The position numbers and the translations under genes were made by a program. The notes below the pieces were generated by a model. The model made no database searches. It worked only from the letters and a program-made list of their open reading frames with translations, and had not been told where the DNA came from. 64,000 nucleotides of DNA from Ascarosepion bandense (Eukaryota > Mollusca > Cephalopoda > Sepiida > Sepiidae), in assembly GCA_037127315.1 (NCBI GenBank), contig JBBBDQ010000330.1:2973501-3037500 (forward strand), in the 5' to 3' direction. Positions 9,434 through 20,195 of the stretch are shown one piece after another (positions within the stretch are counted from its first letter, which is position 1; each line of letters opens with the position of its first letter).

Positions 9434-10345
9434 AGTGATGATCCACATATACTGTCTTACGGTTTTTAACCACAATCAATATTCCCACACACTTAGCAAA
9501 AATTTAAAAAATGATTACAAGAACCTCCAATCAAACAAAAAAATCAAAGACATTTTCGATAAACCACCCATAAATGTAATGAAACAAACACCCAACCTAT
9601 CAGCTATCCTCACTTCTACCAAATATCTAAAAAATACAAACCTATCAGGGAATTTTAAATGTCAGAAACCCCGGTGTTTAATTTGTAAACATTTAGTAAA
9701 CGACGCAATATTCTCTGTACCCAACACCAAAATCAAATTGCACCCACCACGCCTCACCTGTGACAGCCAAAACATTATATATTTTCTCTTTTGTTCAATA
9801 TGTCCAAATAGTGGATATATTGGTGAATCTGGTAATTGCTTTAGATTTCGTTTCAATAATCACAAACTTAGCATACGCTAGAACAACCAATATTCCCACA
9901 TAGCAGTTCACTTCAATCAACCGAGTCACACTTTAGAAAACTGCAAATGTTTACTAATAGACTCCGACTTTAGTTCTACACACTCACGCAGAAAGAAAGA
10001 AAAATACTGGATTTTAAAATTAAATACACACAGGCTAGGGTCAAATAAGAACTTAGTTGTTTTGAATCTTTATAAATATTTCAGATACAATTAAAAAATT
10101 TTTCTCTAAAACAAAATTTATAAGTATTAGTAAAGATAGGTTTACGTTTACAAATATTTTCTAAAAAATCTGTCACTTTCTGCGTCACGTGATGTAAACA
10201 ATCTCTCTCGGACGAACGCTCTCGCGAAATACGTTTCTAATTTAAATTTTAAAATCATTTGTTTCTGATGAAGGACCGAGGACGGTCTGAAATATAAAAT
10301 ATAATAATAGAAATAAACAAACACTGTCAAAAAATACATTTTTAA
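9428..10345 (+). pseudogene. Second PLE 3' fragment with terminus
   Basis: Encodes the same C-terminal PLE region as 8395-9024 (VFNHNQYSHTL to LYKYF), including the CxxC knot and the SGYIGES motif. One in-frame TAG near 9880 breaks it. Amino-acid differences show it is an older copy than the inverted arms. It starts with about 30 bp (CATAGTGATGATCCACATAT) joined directly to the GIY-YIG part. The same junction occurs, inverted, at 6124-6175, so both copies lack the RT in the same way. The 3' UTR runs to a TA microsatellite. Confidence 0.8.
10258..10321 (+). ncRNA. Hammerhead-like motif in PLE terminus (copy 2)
   Basis: CTGATGA at 10265, hairpin GACCG-AGGA-CGGTC, GAAA at 10289, flanked by TTTGTTT and AAACAAA as a possible stem I. 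PLEs of other animals are known to carry hammerhead ribozymes in their terminal repeats. Here the base before the putative cleavage position is not the required U, so the motif may be degenerate. Confidence 0.4.
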
Positions 10346-10369
10346 ACTTGCAACTTTTTAGCAGTTTTT

Positions 10370-10370
<1 letters not shown>

Positions 10371-10438
<68 letters not shown>

Positions 10439-10439
10439 T

Positions 10440-10480
<41 letters not shown>
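10371..10480. repeat. (TA)n-(GA)n-(TA)n microsatellite
   Basis: Compound dinucleotide run marking the right side of the PLE complex. The ORF through it is an artefact. Confidence 0.9.
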
Positions 10481-10484
<4 letters not shown>

Positions 10485-10499
10485 TTCTCTCTGTATATC

Positions 10500-11028
10500 A
10501 CTCTCTCTATATATTTTTTGTGTCACCATCAAAAGGGCATCGGCACGCATGCACATACACACAAGATGATTAGATAAACGAATGTCAATGTGGGCGATGT
10601 TTTTGTATGATGCGTTTTGTCTAATAAATATTTATCGGACTTATTTTTACGTTGTTGCGACTACACACCCACACGAACAAAATAGATACTTCTTTAGCCT
10701 TGATTACTGCAGGTTTCGGTACTCGTTGCAAATTTTCTCGAAGTAGAAGTTTGATAATTGATTGTATTCGTTTTTTCAATGAGCTCTTTTTATGTTTTTT
10801 TTTTAATGTTTTCTGCGTCTGTTGACTAATACCAATATTATGATGAAAATGTCTGACAGATAGATATATAGATAAATAGAGAGAGAGAGAGAGAGAGGGG
10901 TGGGGAGATTAAAAACATAGAAAAACACTTTCAAAAATATAAATGAACAAAATATAGCCATAAAAAGATGAAAATCTTTTAACTATTTAGAAATAATAAG
11001 AATCAATAATTTAATACCACAAAAATTT
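10500..11028. repeat. Composite unit U1 right part and U2 start
   Basis: 10500-10690 matches 12395-12550 and 14145-14310 (GTGTCAC..., GATGATGCATTTTGTC-like, GTTGCGACNACAC). At 10693 a new unit begins with TTGATTACTGCAG. U2 is then interrupted by a jockey copy. Confidence 0.65.
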
Positions 11029-12187
11029 GGATATCTCCAAAGCGTTGACAGGGTCTGGCACGCTGGCCTCTTATGCAAACTGCGGAGTTACGGTATAACT
11101 GGACATCTGTTTGACCTCATCCAGTCATTCCTCTCTAACCGCACATTGAAGGTAGTATTAAATGGGCATGCCTCCCAAAACTACCATACGAACGCGGGCG
11201 TCCCTCATGGTTCTATCCTAGGTCCCACGCTCTTTCTGATCTACATTAATGATCTCCCCGACGCCATCAGATCCCAAATAGGCATATACACCGATGACAC
11301 TACAATCTACTCTCGCCTCGATCAAAAACCCGGTGTGGGCGACAAAGCGAACCTCGCTGCCGAGTTTGAAAAGGACCTCCAATCTGTAGTGGCCTGGGGT
11401 AGGAAATGGCTAGTAAATTTCAATGCTTCTAAAACGTAGCAGTTACCAACTAACCACTATAGACAATCGCATCTACCTCCCATTAGCATGGAACAGGCTT
11501 GCCTCCCAGAGAGTAAAACATGAGAGTAAAACACAAAAAAGCCTCCTTAGCCTTACACTTTCGGCGGACCTCAAATGGAATGACTATATCGAATCCATTG
11601 CCAAATCTGCCGCATGAAAGTCAGCTCTCTGTGCAGGGGCCGGAAGTTTTTCCCGCCTGAATCTATCCTGCACATATACAAATCTACCATCCGCCCATGT
11701 ATTGAATACTGCTGACATATCTGGTCGGGTGCCCCTGCTACTCTCCTTGGGCTTCTTGACAAAATACAAAGGAGAATCTGTAACGTGGTTGATACTGACT
11801 TGGCAGACCGTCTGCAACCACTCTCTCACCGGCGTGATGTGGCTTCCCTGTGCCTCTTCTACAAGTACTTACATGAACTTAGATCACTGGTGCCGCCTAA
11901 GCACGAATTTACATGAGATACTAGATTAGCAACTAGGTCCCACCCTTTTACAGTTAAACAGATAAGATGTAACCGTAATTTCTACTCCAACAGCTTCTTT
12001 TATTCCCTTCCACAAGTCTGCTTTCCCGACAGCTACAATCTCCAGGAGTTTAAATGTAGGGTCAATAGACACCTCCTATCACACTAACTTCCAATTATTC
12101 TCAGAACACTCTCATCTACCCAACCCTCATTCTCGGTATCCTTACCCGCCTATCACCCACCCTTTAACATTTCCTATATTTAACCAT
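11029..12187 (+). pseudogene. Jockey-like LINE, 5'-truncated copy
   Basis: Begins inside RT motif A (DISKAF, with a one-base deletion) and continues in several frames through NAGVPHGSILGPTLF, a YTDDTTIYS version of the catalytic YADD motif, the KWLVNFNASKT block, the IHIYKSTIRPC-like block and the C-terminal conserved end, then part of the 3' UTR. Frameshifts near 11435, 11610 and later. The last ~80 bp of the family's 3' end and any poly(A) are missing. It sits in composite unit U2, between sequences that are contiguous in U3. Confidence 0.85.
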
Positions 12188-12340
12188 CCACATTGATATA
12201 AAATACAGAACGTAAAATCTGTAGCACGGGAGGTAACTCTTAAGATATTTATATCAGTTACTTCCCTTTGATTGTGAGTTTCTCAATGTCAAATATTATG
12301 GCATTATTATTTATCTACATTTAGTAATATGTAACGTGAC

Positions 12341-12398
<58 letters not shown>

Positions 12399-12994
12399 TT
12401 TTTTCAGTCTCACATACACATTGAAATAGGCACGCATGCGCATAAACAAATGACAAAGTGGACGATGTTTTTGTGTGATGCATTTTGTCCAATAAATCTT
12501 TTTCGGACTAAGTTTATGTTTAAATTGTTGCGACTATACATCCACATAAACGAGACACTGAAATTTACACATTTCAAGATAATTTTTATATATGTTTTGC
12601 GTATAAAAACTTCATTTTGCTTATATTTCCCTCAGTTTTGCTGTTACCACATTGTGATAATAGCAGATCTGCCAAGAATGGCGAAATTTCTAAGATTAAT
12701 GAAAATTATAAACAATTTCATTTTAGTAAATTACTTTCTTTTTTAAATAAAGTATTCTTTCCAAAATAACTATTAAACACTCCTTATTTATTAGAGTGAT
12801 TTTTTACCAGAATAATTTTATATTTACAACATTCTAAAAACTAATGCAATTAAAACTAATGCAATGTAATATTTATCATTTACCAATTTATAAAGAAATA
12901 AATATTAAAACAATTTTTATTTATAAATTTATTAGCATTTACTTAATTATTAAAATATGTAAATCAACCAGGAGGATTATGTTCGTGTATCGTT
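12188..12994. repeat. Composite unit U2, middle part
   Basis: Holds the palindrome at 12224-12268, the (CT)n run 12344-12394 and the AT-rich stretch shared with U3 (GTGATAATAGCAGATCTG, ACTATTAAACACTCCT). ORFs across the CT run are artefacts. Confidence 0.65.
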
Positions 12995-13610
12995 CTGCAT
13001 TTATATGGTGTATCTCTTCAAGATGTAGGCGACCATGGACCTCTACATCTTCCTGTCCTTTGTATCTTTTATAAGTTTTGTTTTTTGTTATTTGTCTCAA
13101 TCCCTGTTCTATCCTCAATATTATCAAGTATGTTTCGCGCTGCTTTCCTCTCGTCCATTTTCCCACAATCTGTCCTGTGAATATCAGATTTTCCAAGCCG
13201 TCCGTCTTTATTACGTGCTCTAATCCTTTCAGCTACCTTTTCGTGACTTTAAGTATGTTTCTTTTTTGTTTCCATTCTCTCTAAAACCTGTCTGTTCCTC
13301 ACATGCTCGGCGCATGGTATCCTCAGCATCTTTATGTAGAATCACATTTCTATTGCATCAAGTCTCTTCTTCATCTTTGATGAGACTGTTCAGCATTAGC
13401 TGCCATACAGACGAACAAATATCACCTAACACTTCAACATTCGTTTTTGTTTTCAACGAAATTTGTCTGTCTCTTAATAATCAATTTAGCTTTTAAAATG
13501 CATCTTTGGTCATCCTAATACATCTTCGGATCTCAGTGTCGCATTTTCTCTCCACTGTTAGATTACTTTCCAAATATTAAATTTTTTGTACTTGTTTCAA
13601 TTTAGTATCA
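12995..13610 (-). pseudogene. RTE LINE 3'-end fragment in unit U2
   Basis: The minus strand encodes pieces of the RTE C-terminus, with ENLIFTGQIVGKWTRGKQRETY readable at 13196-12939. Upstream, the region around 13300-13600 corresponds to the MWFYRR to KYLG part, without an open frame. Confidence 0.75.
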
Positions 13611-13639
13611 TCGATTTGTAATTTGCATTTTGTTAATAA

Positions 13640-14096
13640 CAAAATTTTGGTTGCAAAAACTTCTCGAAGTATAAGTTTGATCATTGATTGTATTCCTTTT
13701 TTCAATTCGCTCTTTTTATATTAATTTTTTTTTTATGTTATCAGCGTCTGTTGTCTAATACCAATATTATGAAGAAAAAGTCTGACAGATAGAGAGAGAG
13801 ATAAAGAGAGAGCAATTAAAATCCATAGAAAAACTTTCAAAAATATAAATGAATAAAATATAGGCATGAATATATATTAAATTCTTTAAAGTGTTTACAA
13901 ATAATAAAAATCAATAATTTAAATCAACCACAAATAAATTTTTACTTTGATATGTAATAAAGATATTAAACTATATAGCACGGGAAATAACTCTAAAAAA
14001 ATTGTAAGAGTTATCTCCCGTGGCTTATGTTTTATTAACTCTTAATAGTATAGCTTTGCTAATTAGCTATTTTTAGCAATATTTAATAGCACGCAA

Positions 14097-14148
<52 letters not shown>

Positions 14149-14734
14149 GTGTCACTTACACAAAGATATAGACATGCATACACACGCAGAAGATGAATAG
14201 GTAAAAAGATAACTAAGTTGACTATGTTTTCGTATGATGCATTTCGTCTTAAACAACTTCCTCGGACTCAGTTTATTTTTATATTGTTGCGACCACACAA
14301 CCACACGAACGAAAGAGGCACAAACATTTCGAAATTTAAAGATAAATTTTATATGTTTTGCGTGTAAAAACTTCATTTTCTTTATGTTTTCCTCAGTTTT
14401 GCTATTACCACATTGTGATAATAGGAGATCTGACAAGTATTAATGCAAATTCTAAACATTTTCGTTTTAGTAAATTGAGTTCTTTTTAGAATAAAGTATA
14501 CTTTCCAAAATAACTATTAAACACTCCTATTTATTACATTGATTATTTCCCAGAATAATTTTATATTTACAACATTCTAAATACTAATTAAAACTAATGC
14601 AATGTAATATTTATCATTTATCAATTTATGAAGAAATAAATATTAAAACAATTTTTATTTATATATTTATTAGCATTTACTTAATTAAAAAAATATGAAA
14701 ACCAACCAGGAGGAGTATGTTCGTGTATCATTCT
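13640..14734. repeat. Composite unit U3
   Basis: Begins with GAAGTATAAGTTTGATCA, then the palindrome at 13979-14022, the (CT)n run 14097-14144 and the stretch matching 12400-12990 with small indels. It is the cleanest copy of the unit because no transposon has split it. Confidence 0.7.
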
Positions 14735-15112
14735 GTTTTTATGTGTTGTATCTCTTCAGGATGCATGCGACCATGGACCTCTACATCTTCCTGTCCTTTG
14801 TAGCTTTAATAAGCTTTGTCTTTTTGTTATTTGTTCCAATACCTGTTTTACCATCCATTTACTCAATATCATCAAGTATGTTTTGCGCTTCTTTCCTCTA
14901 GTCCATTTTCTCTCAATCCGTCTTGTGAGTATCAGATTTTCCAAGCCGTCCGTCGTCATTTCAACTATCTTTTCGTGACGTTCAGTATGTCTTTTTTTTT
15001 TTTTGTTTCCATTCTCGCTGTTCCTCACATAGTCGGTACATGGTATCCTCAGCTTCTTTCTTTAGAACTACATTTCTATTTATTTTAATACATTTTCGGA
15101 TCTCAGTGTCGC
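14735..15112 (-). pseudogene. RTE LINE 3'-end fragment in unit U3
   Basis: The minus strand encodes LENLILTRRIERKWTRGKKR and neighbouring C-terminal RTE sequence with frame breaks. It is cut at 15112 by the left end of the TIR-bounded element (RTE reads ...CTCAGTGTCGC and then stops matching). Confidence 0.75.
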
Positions 15113-15563
15113 TTTGGCCTAGATTTACCAAAAACAGTCGTTGAGGAAGTCAGTTGGAATGTTTTAGTTGTCTATTTTTAGAATCATGACATTAAAAATT
15201 AAAAATTAGGAGTTTAATTTTTGCTAGAAAAAACGAATTGTTAGTTTTTTTTATTAGTTCTAGTCGTAATAATAATACTAATACTATTATATTATTATAT
15301 AAAGCATATTGGTAGTAATAATGACATAATAATAAAGAAACTAATATTTAAAATATTTAAAGTAATAATAATAATAATAATAAAATAATAAAAAATTATA
15401 ACCATTAAATAAATAAATAATAATGATAAATATAAAAAATAATAAAATAGTAATAATAATAATAATCCTAATAATAAAGACAAAATACAACGATAAATGA
15501 ATACTTAATAATAATTCAAAAACAGATTGAAAATACTCTTATATTAAAATACTATAAAACTAT

Positions 15564-15565
15564 AA

Positions 15566-15607
<42 letters not shown>
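15564..15607. repeat. (TAA)n microsatellite upstream of R4-like LINE
   Basis: TAA repeat on the 5' side of the LINE. A matching run starts at 20150 on its 3' side. Dong of silkworm, an R4-clade LINE, is known to insert in TAA repeats. Confidence 0.8.
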
Positions 15608-15696
15608 GGGAATTTTTTTTTTTTTTTATGAAATTCTGCTTTATTTTAATTTATCTGTTTGTTCTTTAAATTAACCTAAATAAAATCATCCGTATT

Positions 15697-15822
15697 ATAT
15701 TTCCTTTAGCTGTCGATATTTCGTAAAAATTTTTTTTTTAACTATTATAATTTTCTTATATATTTCCTTTAGCTGTCGATATTTCGTAAAAATTTTTTTT
15801 TTAACTATTATAATTTTCTTAA
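15697..15822. repeat. 63-bp direct tandem duplication
   Basis: Two practically identical copies of a 63-bp AT-rich unit containing TTTCCTTTAGCTGTCGATAT. Confidence 0.85.
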
Positions 15823-16282
15823 AAACAAAACAAAACAAGAAAATAAATTAAATCCGATGAAAAACAATTTATATGGTATTATTTTATAGAAAGTCTACGT
15901 ATTTATTGATAAATTTATTTTTATTTATTTATTGATTTAATTTACTTATTTAATTTATCTTATTATGATAATCCTATTTTTAAATTATTAAATTTTTTTT
16001 TTTTTTTTTTTTTCAACAAACGTCTCTCTATTTGAATTTTTCCTTTTCTCAATATGAAATTTTGTTTTAATATAAACAGGATTTTTTTTTTCTTAAGATA
16101 TTATAAATTTTTTTTTTTTTTAAACAAACTACTCTAGTAATATTGATGTTTTGTTTCGTTGAGCCGTCTTTCTCCTTGAATTCCAATCGTGAATGGCTAC
16201 TGCGTTATGAGGTCACAAACGATTCCCTACAGGCTTCGGGACCCTGTTTGTAAAAGACCGTTACCCAACGTGCCGGGCAACT

Positions 16283-17857
16283 TTGGGTGGACTTTTGGAC
16301 CCGTGCGTCACTCGTGGGAAAAACATGAAAAACACAAATAGAAATAAAAAGTCCAGTATGGCTCTTCCAGTGGATAAACAGGGAGCCCGTCCTTCAGGAG
16401 GGAACCTACCTGAGGTCGAAAAATCTGCCATAGGAACAAACTCCTACACAAAGAATGTATCTTCAGGTCCCCACAACCAGGATAATCCTAATGTTGGTCC
16501 TGAAAATTCACCAGCTAGATCTACAACCGTATATTTAAAGAAAGAAAAAATAAAATGGTCTCGTGAGGAGTACAAAGTCGTTATGACTGCATTTCATGAA
16601 GCGTTACTCAAACCTCAAAAAAACATGACTCGCCAAACATATGACATTTGGCGTGAAAAAGTTGGTCAAACAAATAGAAAGTATATTGACGAAAATAAAT
16701 TGGCCAATGTACGTAATAACCGACTGTCAGAGGCTGAGATTCACGAAATTAAAAGAATTGTAACAAGAAGAGTCGAATCAACAAAATATGAAAAGGAACC
16801 GGAACCAGAAATAAAAAGTAATAACATCAAACAAATCACAGGTCATAATGTAGAAACCGTGAAACACGCAAATCACTGCGAAGATAATGATGTAAGTCTA
16901 AAAGTGCTGGAAAGGTGCGATCTGAGTCTGAGTCAGTTAAAAGACAAAAATAAAATGAGTTCAGAACACATCGAAGATAATTATTTGACGGAAAATAAGA
17001 ACAATATACAGGAAGCCAAGATAGAAATAAAAAACCAGCTAAGTCAAATACAAAGTATTACAATGGAGGAACGTGAACAGCTCCCAAAATTCCAACCAAC
17101 AAAACAAAACCTCCGAACTATTAAATTGTACAATGCAGCACTGAAATCAATACTGGATGAAGACCCGAATACAAATCTTAACGAAGTAATATATGCATCA
17201 GCAACAGCAGCAACAAGAAAATTAAACATCAAAATAAAAACAAGGCAGTCACGCAGACGTGAAGATCCACCTTGGAAAAGAAAAATCGAAAAAGAAATCG
17301 AACAACTAAGAAGTGAACTGTCAGTACTGGATGAACTGAGTAGAGGAATAAATGTAAGAACTAGGAAAAGAAGAAGAGCCGAAAAAAAATATAACATCAG
17401 GAATGAAAATGACGTCTTATCAAATAAAGAAAAAATAAAGCAAAAAATCCAACTGAAGGCTCAAAGAATAAGACGCTATGAAAAAAGAGCAAGATTTTAC
17501 AGACAAAACAAGATCTTTCAGACTGATACAAAGAGATTTTACAGGGAAATAGGTAAAAAAAGAATTGAAGTGACAGTACCCCCCAGAATGGAAGAAGTCA
17601 CACAGTTCTGGGAAAAGATATGGGCTTGCCCTAAAGAACCTAGCAAGGAAGTACATTGGATTACGCAGGAGATAGAACGAATGAAAAATAAATCCGAACA
17701 GACATGGTCTGGAATTACAGAAGATGATGTTAAATTTGCACTAAAAAAAGCACACAATTGGAAAACTCCAGGTATAGATAAAATTCCTAACTTTTGGCTA
17801 TATTATTTAAATGCAGCACATAAAAAAAATAGCCAAAGAACTCCAAGAAATGGTTGA
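16283..17857 (+). CDS. R4/Dong-like LINE ORF, N-terminal part
   Basis: N-terminal half of the LINE protein. A low-complexity leader is followed by a Myb-like helix region (KWSREEYKVVMTAFHEALL through LSEAEIHEIKR, residues ~88-165). Then comes a long charged, probably helical stretch, and the start of the RT domain (SGITEDDVKFALKKAHNWKT, then PGIDKIPNFW). R2/R4-type LINEs use an N-terminal Myb-like domain to bind target DNA. The frame ends 11 codons after PNFWLYYLNAAHKK because of an extra A in the run 17822-17829. The next ORF overlaps and continues the same protein. Start: the ATG at 16283 is the first in this open frame. MKNTNRN at 16325 is an alternative. Confidence 0.85.
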   Translation: MGGLLDPCVTRGKNMKNTNRNKKSSMALPVDKQGARPSGGNLPEVEKSAIGTNSYTKNVSSGPHNQDNPNVGPENSPARSTTVYLKKEKIKWSREEYKVVMTAFHEALLKPQKNMTRQTYDIWREKVGQTNRKYIDENKLANVRNNRLSEAEIHEIKRIVTRRVESTKYEKEPEPEIKSNNIKQITGHNVETVKHANHCEDNDVSLKVLERCDLSLSQLKDKNKMSSEHIEDNYLTENKNNIQEAKIEIKNQLSQIQSITMEEREQLPKFQPTKQNLRTIKLYNAALKSILDEDPNTNLNEVIYASATAATRKLNIKIKTRQSRRREDPPWKRKIEKEIEQLRSELSVLDELSRGINVRTRKRRRAEKKYNIRNENDVLSNKEKIKQKIQLKAQRIRRYEKRARFYRQNKIFQTDTKRFYREIGKKRIEVTVPPRMEEVTQFWEKIWACPKEPSKEVHWITQEIERMKNKSEQTWSGITEDDVKFALKKAHNWKTPGIDKIPNFWLYYLNAAHKKNSQRTPRNG

Positions 17858-20021
17858 CGATCCCAGTAAAATTCCTGCATGGATGACAAAAGGAATTACA
17901 TTTCTTCTACCCAAGAATGGTGACACAAACAACCCGAAAAACTACAGACCAATTACATGTCTTCCGACAACATATAAACTACTAACATCTATTTTAACAA
18001 AACAAACATATTTATTCTTAGAAAGAAATGACATGATACCGCTTGAACAAAAAGGGTGCAAACGTGGCTGTTATGGTTGTAAAGACCAATTGCTAATTAA
18101 CAAAATGATCCTGGAAAACTGCTACAGTACAAAGAAAAATCTTAGTACAGCCTGGATAGATTATCGAAAGGCATTCGATAGTGTGCCACATGACTGGATT
18201 TTAAAGACTTTAAATATATACAAGATATCGCCCGTCATCATCAATTTCATCAAACAGTGCATGTCTATATGGAAAACAACCCTTTACCTCAATCATATAA
18301 ATGGAACCTATAAGTCTGATGAAATAAACATCAAAAGAGGTATATTTCAAGGTGATTCTTTATCTCCCTTACTATTCTGCATATCATTAATAGCACTAAC
18401 CAGTCAACTTAATAAGACAGAATGTGGTTATAAAATAGGCCAAAAGAAAATAAGCCATCTATTTTACATGGATGACTTAAAGTTATATGCTAAGAATGAT
18501 AATGAACTGGAAGGTCTTCTGCAAACTGTAAAATGCTTCAGCGAAGACATTGGAATGAAATTTAATTTGAATAAATGTGCTAAAGCTACAGTTTTACGTG
18601 GATCAATACAAGAAACATCCTCAATTAGCTTAGATCCTGCTGTAACAATAAAAGAATTGAAACCAGAAGAAGCTTATAAATACCTAGGTGTAAATGAGAG
18701 CGAAAACATTCACCATAAAAAAATGAAAGAAATAGTGCGTAAAGAGTACTATAGAAGGCTACGAATGATATTAAAAACTGAATTAAATTCACAGAACATA
18801 GTTATGGCCATTAATAGCCTTGCAATCCCAGTTGTCCAATATAGCTTCAACATCTTAAACTGGACTCTAAACGACATCAGGCGAATGGATGCTAAAACAA
18901 GAAAGCTTCTTTCTAAGCATAAGATGCATCATCCAAAGGCTGATGTAGACCGTCTATACATACCCCGTAAAGAAGGTGGAAGGGGTCTTATTCAGCTGGA
19001 ATTGTCATACAAGACAACAACTATTGGCTTACTAACATACATAGAAACAACAAAGGATTGGATGATACAATTAGTAAGGCAACATGAAGAAAGAAAGAAA
19101 AAATATTCAATAATAAAAGAAGGCAGTAAATACAAACAAGATTTACAGTTAGTAGATTCTGTAGAAAAGCAAAACAAAAGCCAAGAACCAACTATTGCGG
19201 CAAAAAATATGAAAATGAAAGCCAAAGATAAAGCTCTTGAAAAGATGAAACAGCGCTGGCAAGACAAACCTCTGCATGGCCAATATCCAGTACGTGCCAA
19301 TAAATCCAATGTTGACAAAGTTAATACTCATCGATGGTTACGTGCATCTGGATTAAAGTCTGAAACTGAAGGATTTATACTTGCAGCACAAGACCAAGGT
19401 CTTTTCACGAGAAACTTTCAGGCAAATATTATGCATAATAATATGGATCCAAAATGCAGGTTTTGTGATAAACACCAAGAAACAATAGACCACCTAATAT
19501 CAGGCTGTTCTGTGCTTGCCCCAAACGAATATAAAAATCGCCACGATAGAGTTGGGCAATATTTACATTGGACAATGTGCAAACATTATGGAAAAGCTGT
19601 AAACAAACACTGGTATGAACATCATCCAGCACCGGTTACAGAAATAGAAGATGTAACTATTCTATGGGATTACACCATCTACACAGACAGAAAAATTGAA
19701 GCAAACAGGCCAGACATTATTGTTAAAAACCAGAAGGAGAAAACTTGTCTATTAATTGATATGGCTTGTCCAGCGGATTGTAACATAGCAATCAAGGAAT
19801 TTGAAAAACTGTCAAAATATAAAGACCTAGAAATTGAAATAGAAAAAATGTGGAAATTGAAAACAAGAGTTGTGCCAGTGATAGTAGGTGCACTTGGAAT
19901 GATAAAAAATAGAACAAAACAACACATTGAAAGAATCCCTGGAAACCCCAGCTTAAGAGACATACAAAAAATTGTCTTATTAAGTACAGCCCACACACTA
20001 AGGAAAACTTTATCTATGTAA
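17811..20021 (+). CDS. R4/Dong-like LINE RT + restriction-like endonuclease
   Basis: C-terminal part of the same LINE protein; the real entry is by continuation from the upstream ORF. RT motifs: NYRPITCLPTTYKLL; WIDYRKAFDSVPHDWI (motif A, residue ~117); RGIFQGDSLSPLLFC (motif B); FYMDDLKLYA (motif C, ~218). Then a thumb region. A Cys/His finger CRFCDKHQETIDHLISGC follows near 548. After it is a restriction-like endonuclease core, NRPDIIV near 631 and LIDMACPADCN near 650, with K residues between, matching the PD-(D/E)xK plan of R2/R4-type LINEs. This enzyme nicks the target and primes reverse transcription there. Apart from the entry frameshift the sequence has no stop, so the copy is young. 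Confidence 0.9.
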   Translation: MQHIKKIAKELQEMVDDPSKIPAWMTKGITFLLPKNGDTNNPKNYRPITCLPTTYKLLTSILTKQTYLFLERNDMIPLEQKGCKRGCYGCKDQLLINKMILENCYSTKKNLSTAWIDYRKAFDSVPHDWILKTLNIYKISPVIINFIKQCMSIWKTTLYLNHINGTYKSDEINIKRGIFQGDSLSPLLFCISLIALTSQLNKTECGYKIGQKKISHLFYMDDLKLYAKNDNELEGLLQTVKCFSEDIGMKFNLNKCAKATVLRGSIQETSSISLDPAVTIKELKPEEAYKYLGVNESENIHHKKMKEIVRKEYYRRLRMILKTELNSQNIVMAINSLAIPVVQYSFNILNWTLNDIRRMDAKTRKLLSKHKMHHPKADVDRLYIPRKEGGRGLIQLELSYKTTTIGLLTYIETTKDWMIQLVRQHEERKKKYSIIKEGSKYKQDLQLVDSVEKQNKSQEPTIAAKNMKMKAKDKALEKMKQRWQDKPLHGQYPVRANKSNVDKVNTHRWLRASGLKSETEGFILAAQDQGLFTRNFQANIMHNNMDPKCRFCDKHQETIDHLISGCSVLAPNEYKNRHDRVGQYLHWTMCKHYGKAVNKHWYEHHPAPVTEIEDVTILWDYTIYTDRKIEANRPDIIVKNQKEKTCLLIDMACPADCNIAIKEFEKLSKYKDLEIEIEKMWKLKTRVVPVIVGALGMIKNRTKQHIERIPGNPSLRDIQKIVLLSTAHTLRKTLSM

Positions 20022-20155
20022 TGCTAGGGATGATAGGGAAGATAGAAAAACATGAAATGGAGTCATAACAACACGCCACGACCTGCCTTAGGTCTCCCCG
20101 CAGACTTGGTAGGTAGTGCGACCATAGCAGAAATAACTTTGTAATGAAAAATGAC

Positions 20156-20188
<33 letters not shown>
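20022..20188 (+). other. R4-like LINE 3' UTR ending in (TAA)n
   Basis: About 130 bp after the stop codon, ending in a run of TAA/ATA repeats instead of poly(A). This is as expected if the LINE uses TAA microsatellites as target and template end. Confidence 0.75.
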
Positions 20189-20192
<4 letters not shown>

Positions 20193-20195
20193 CAA

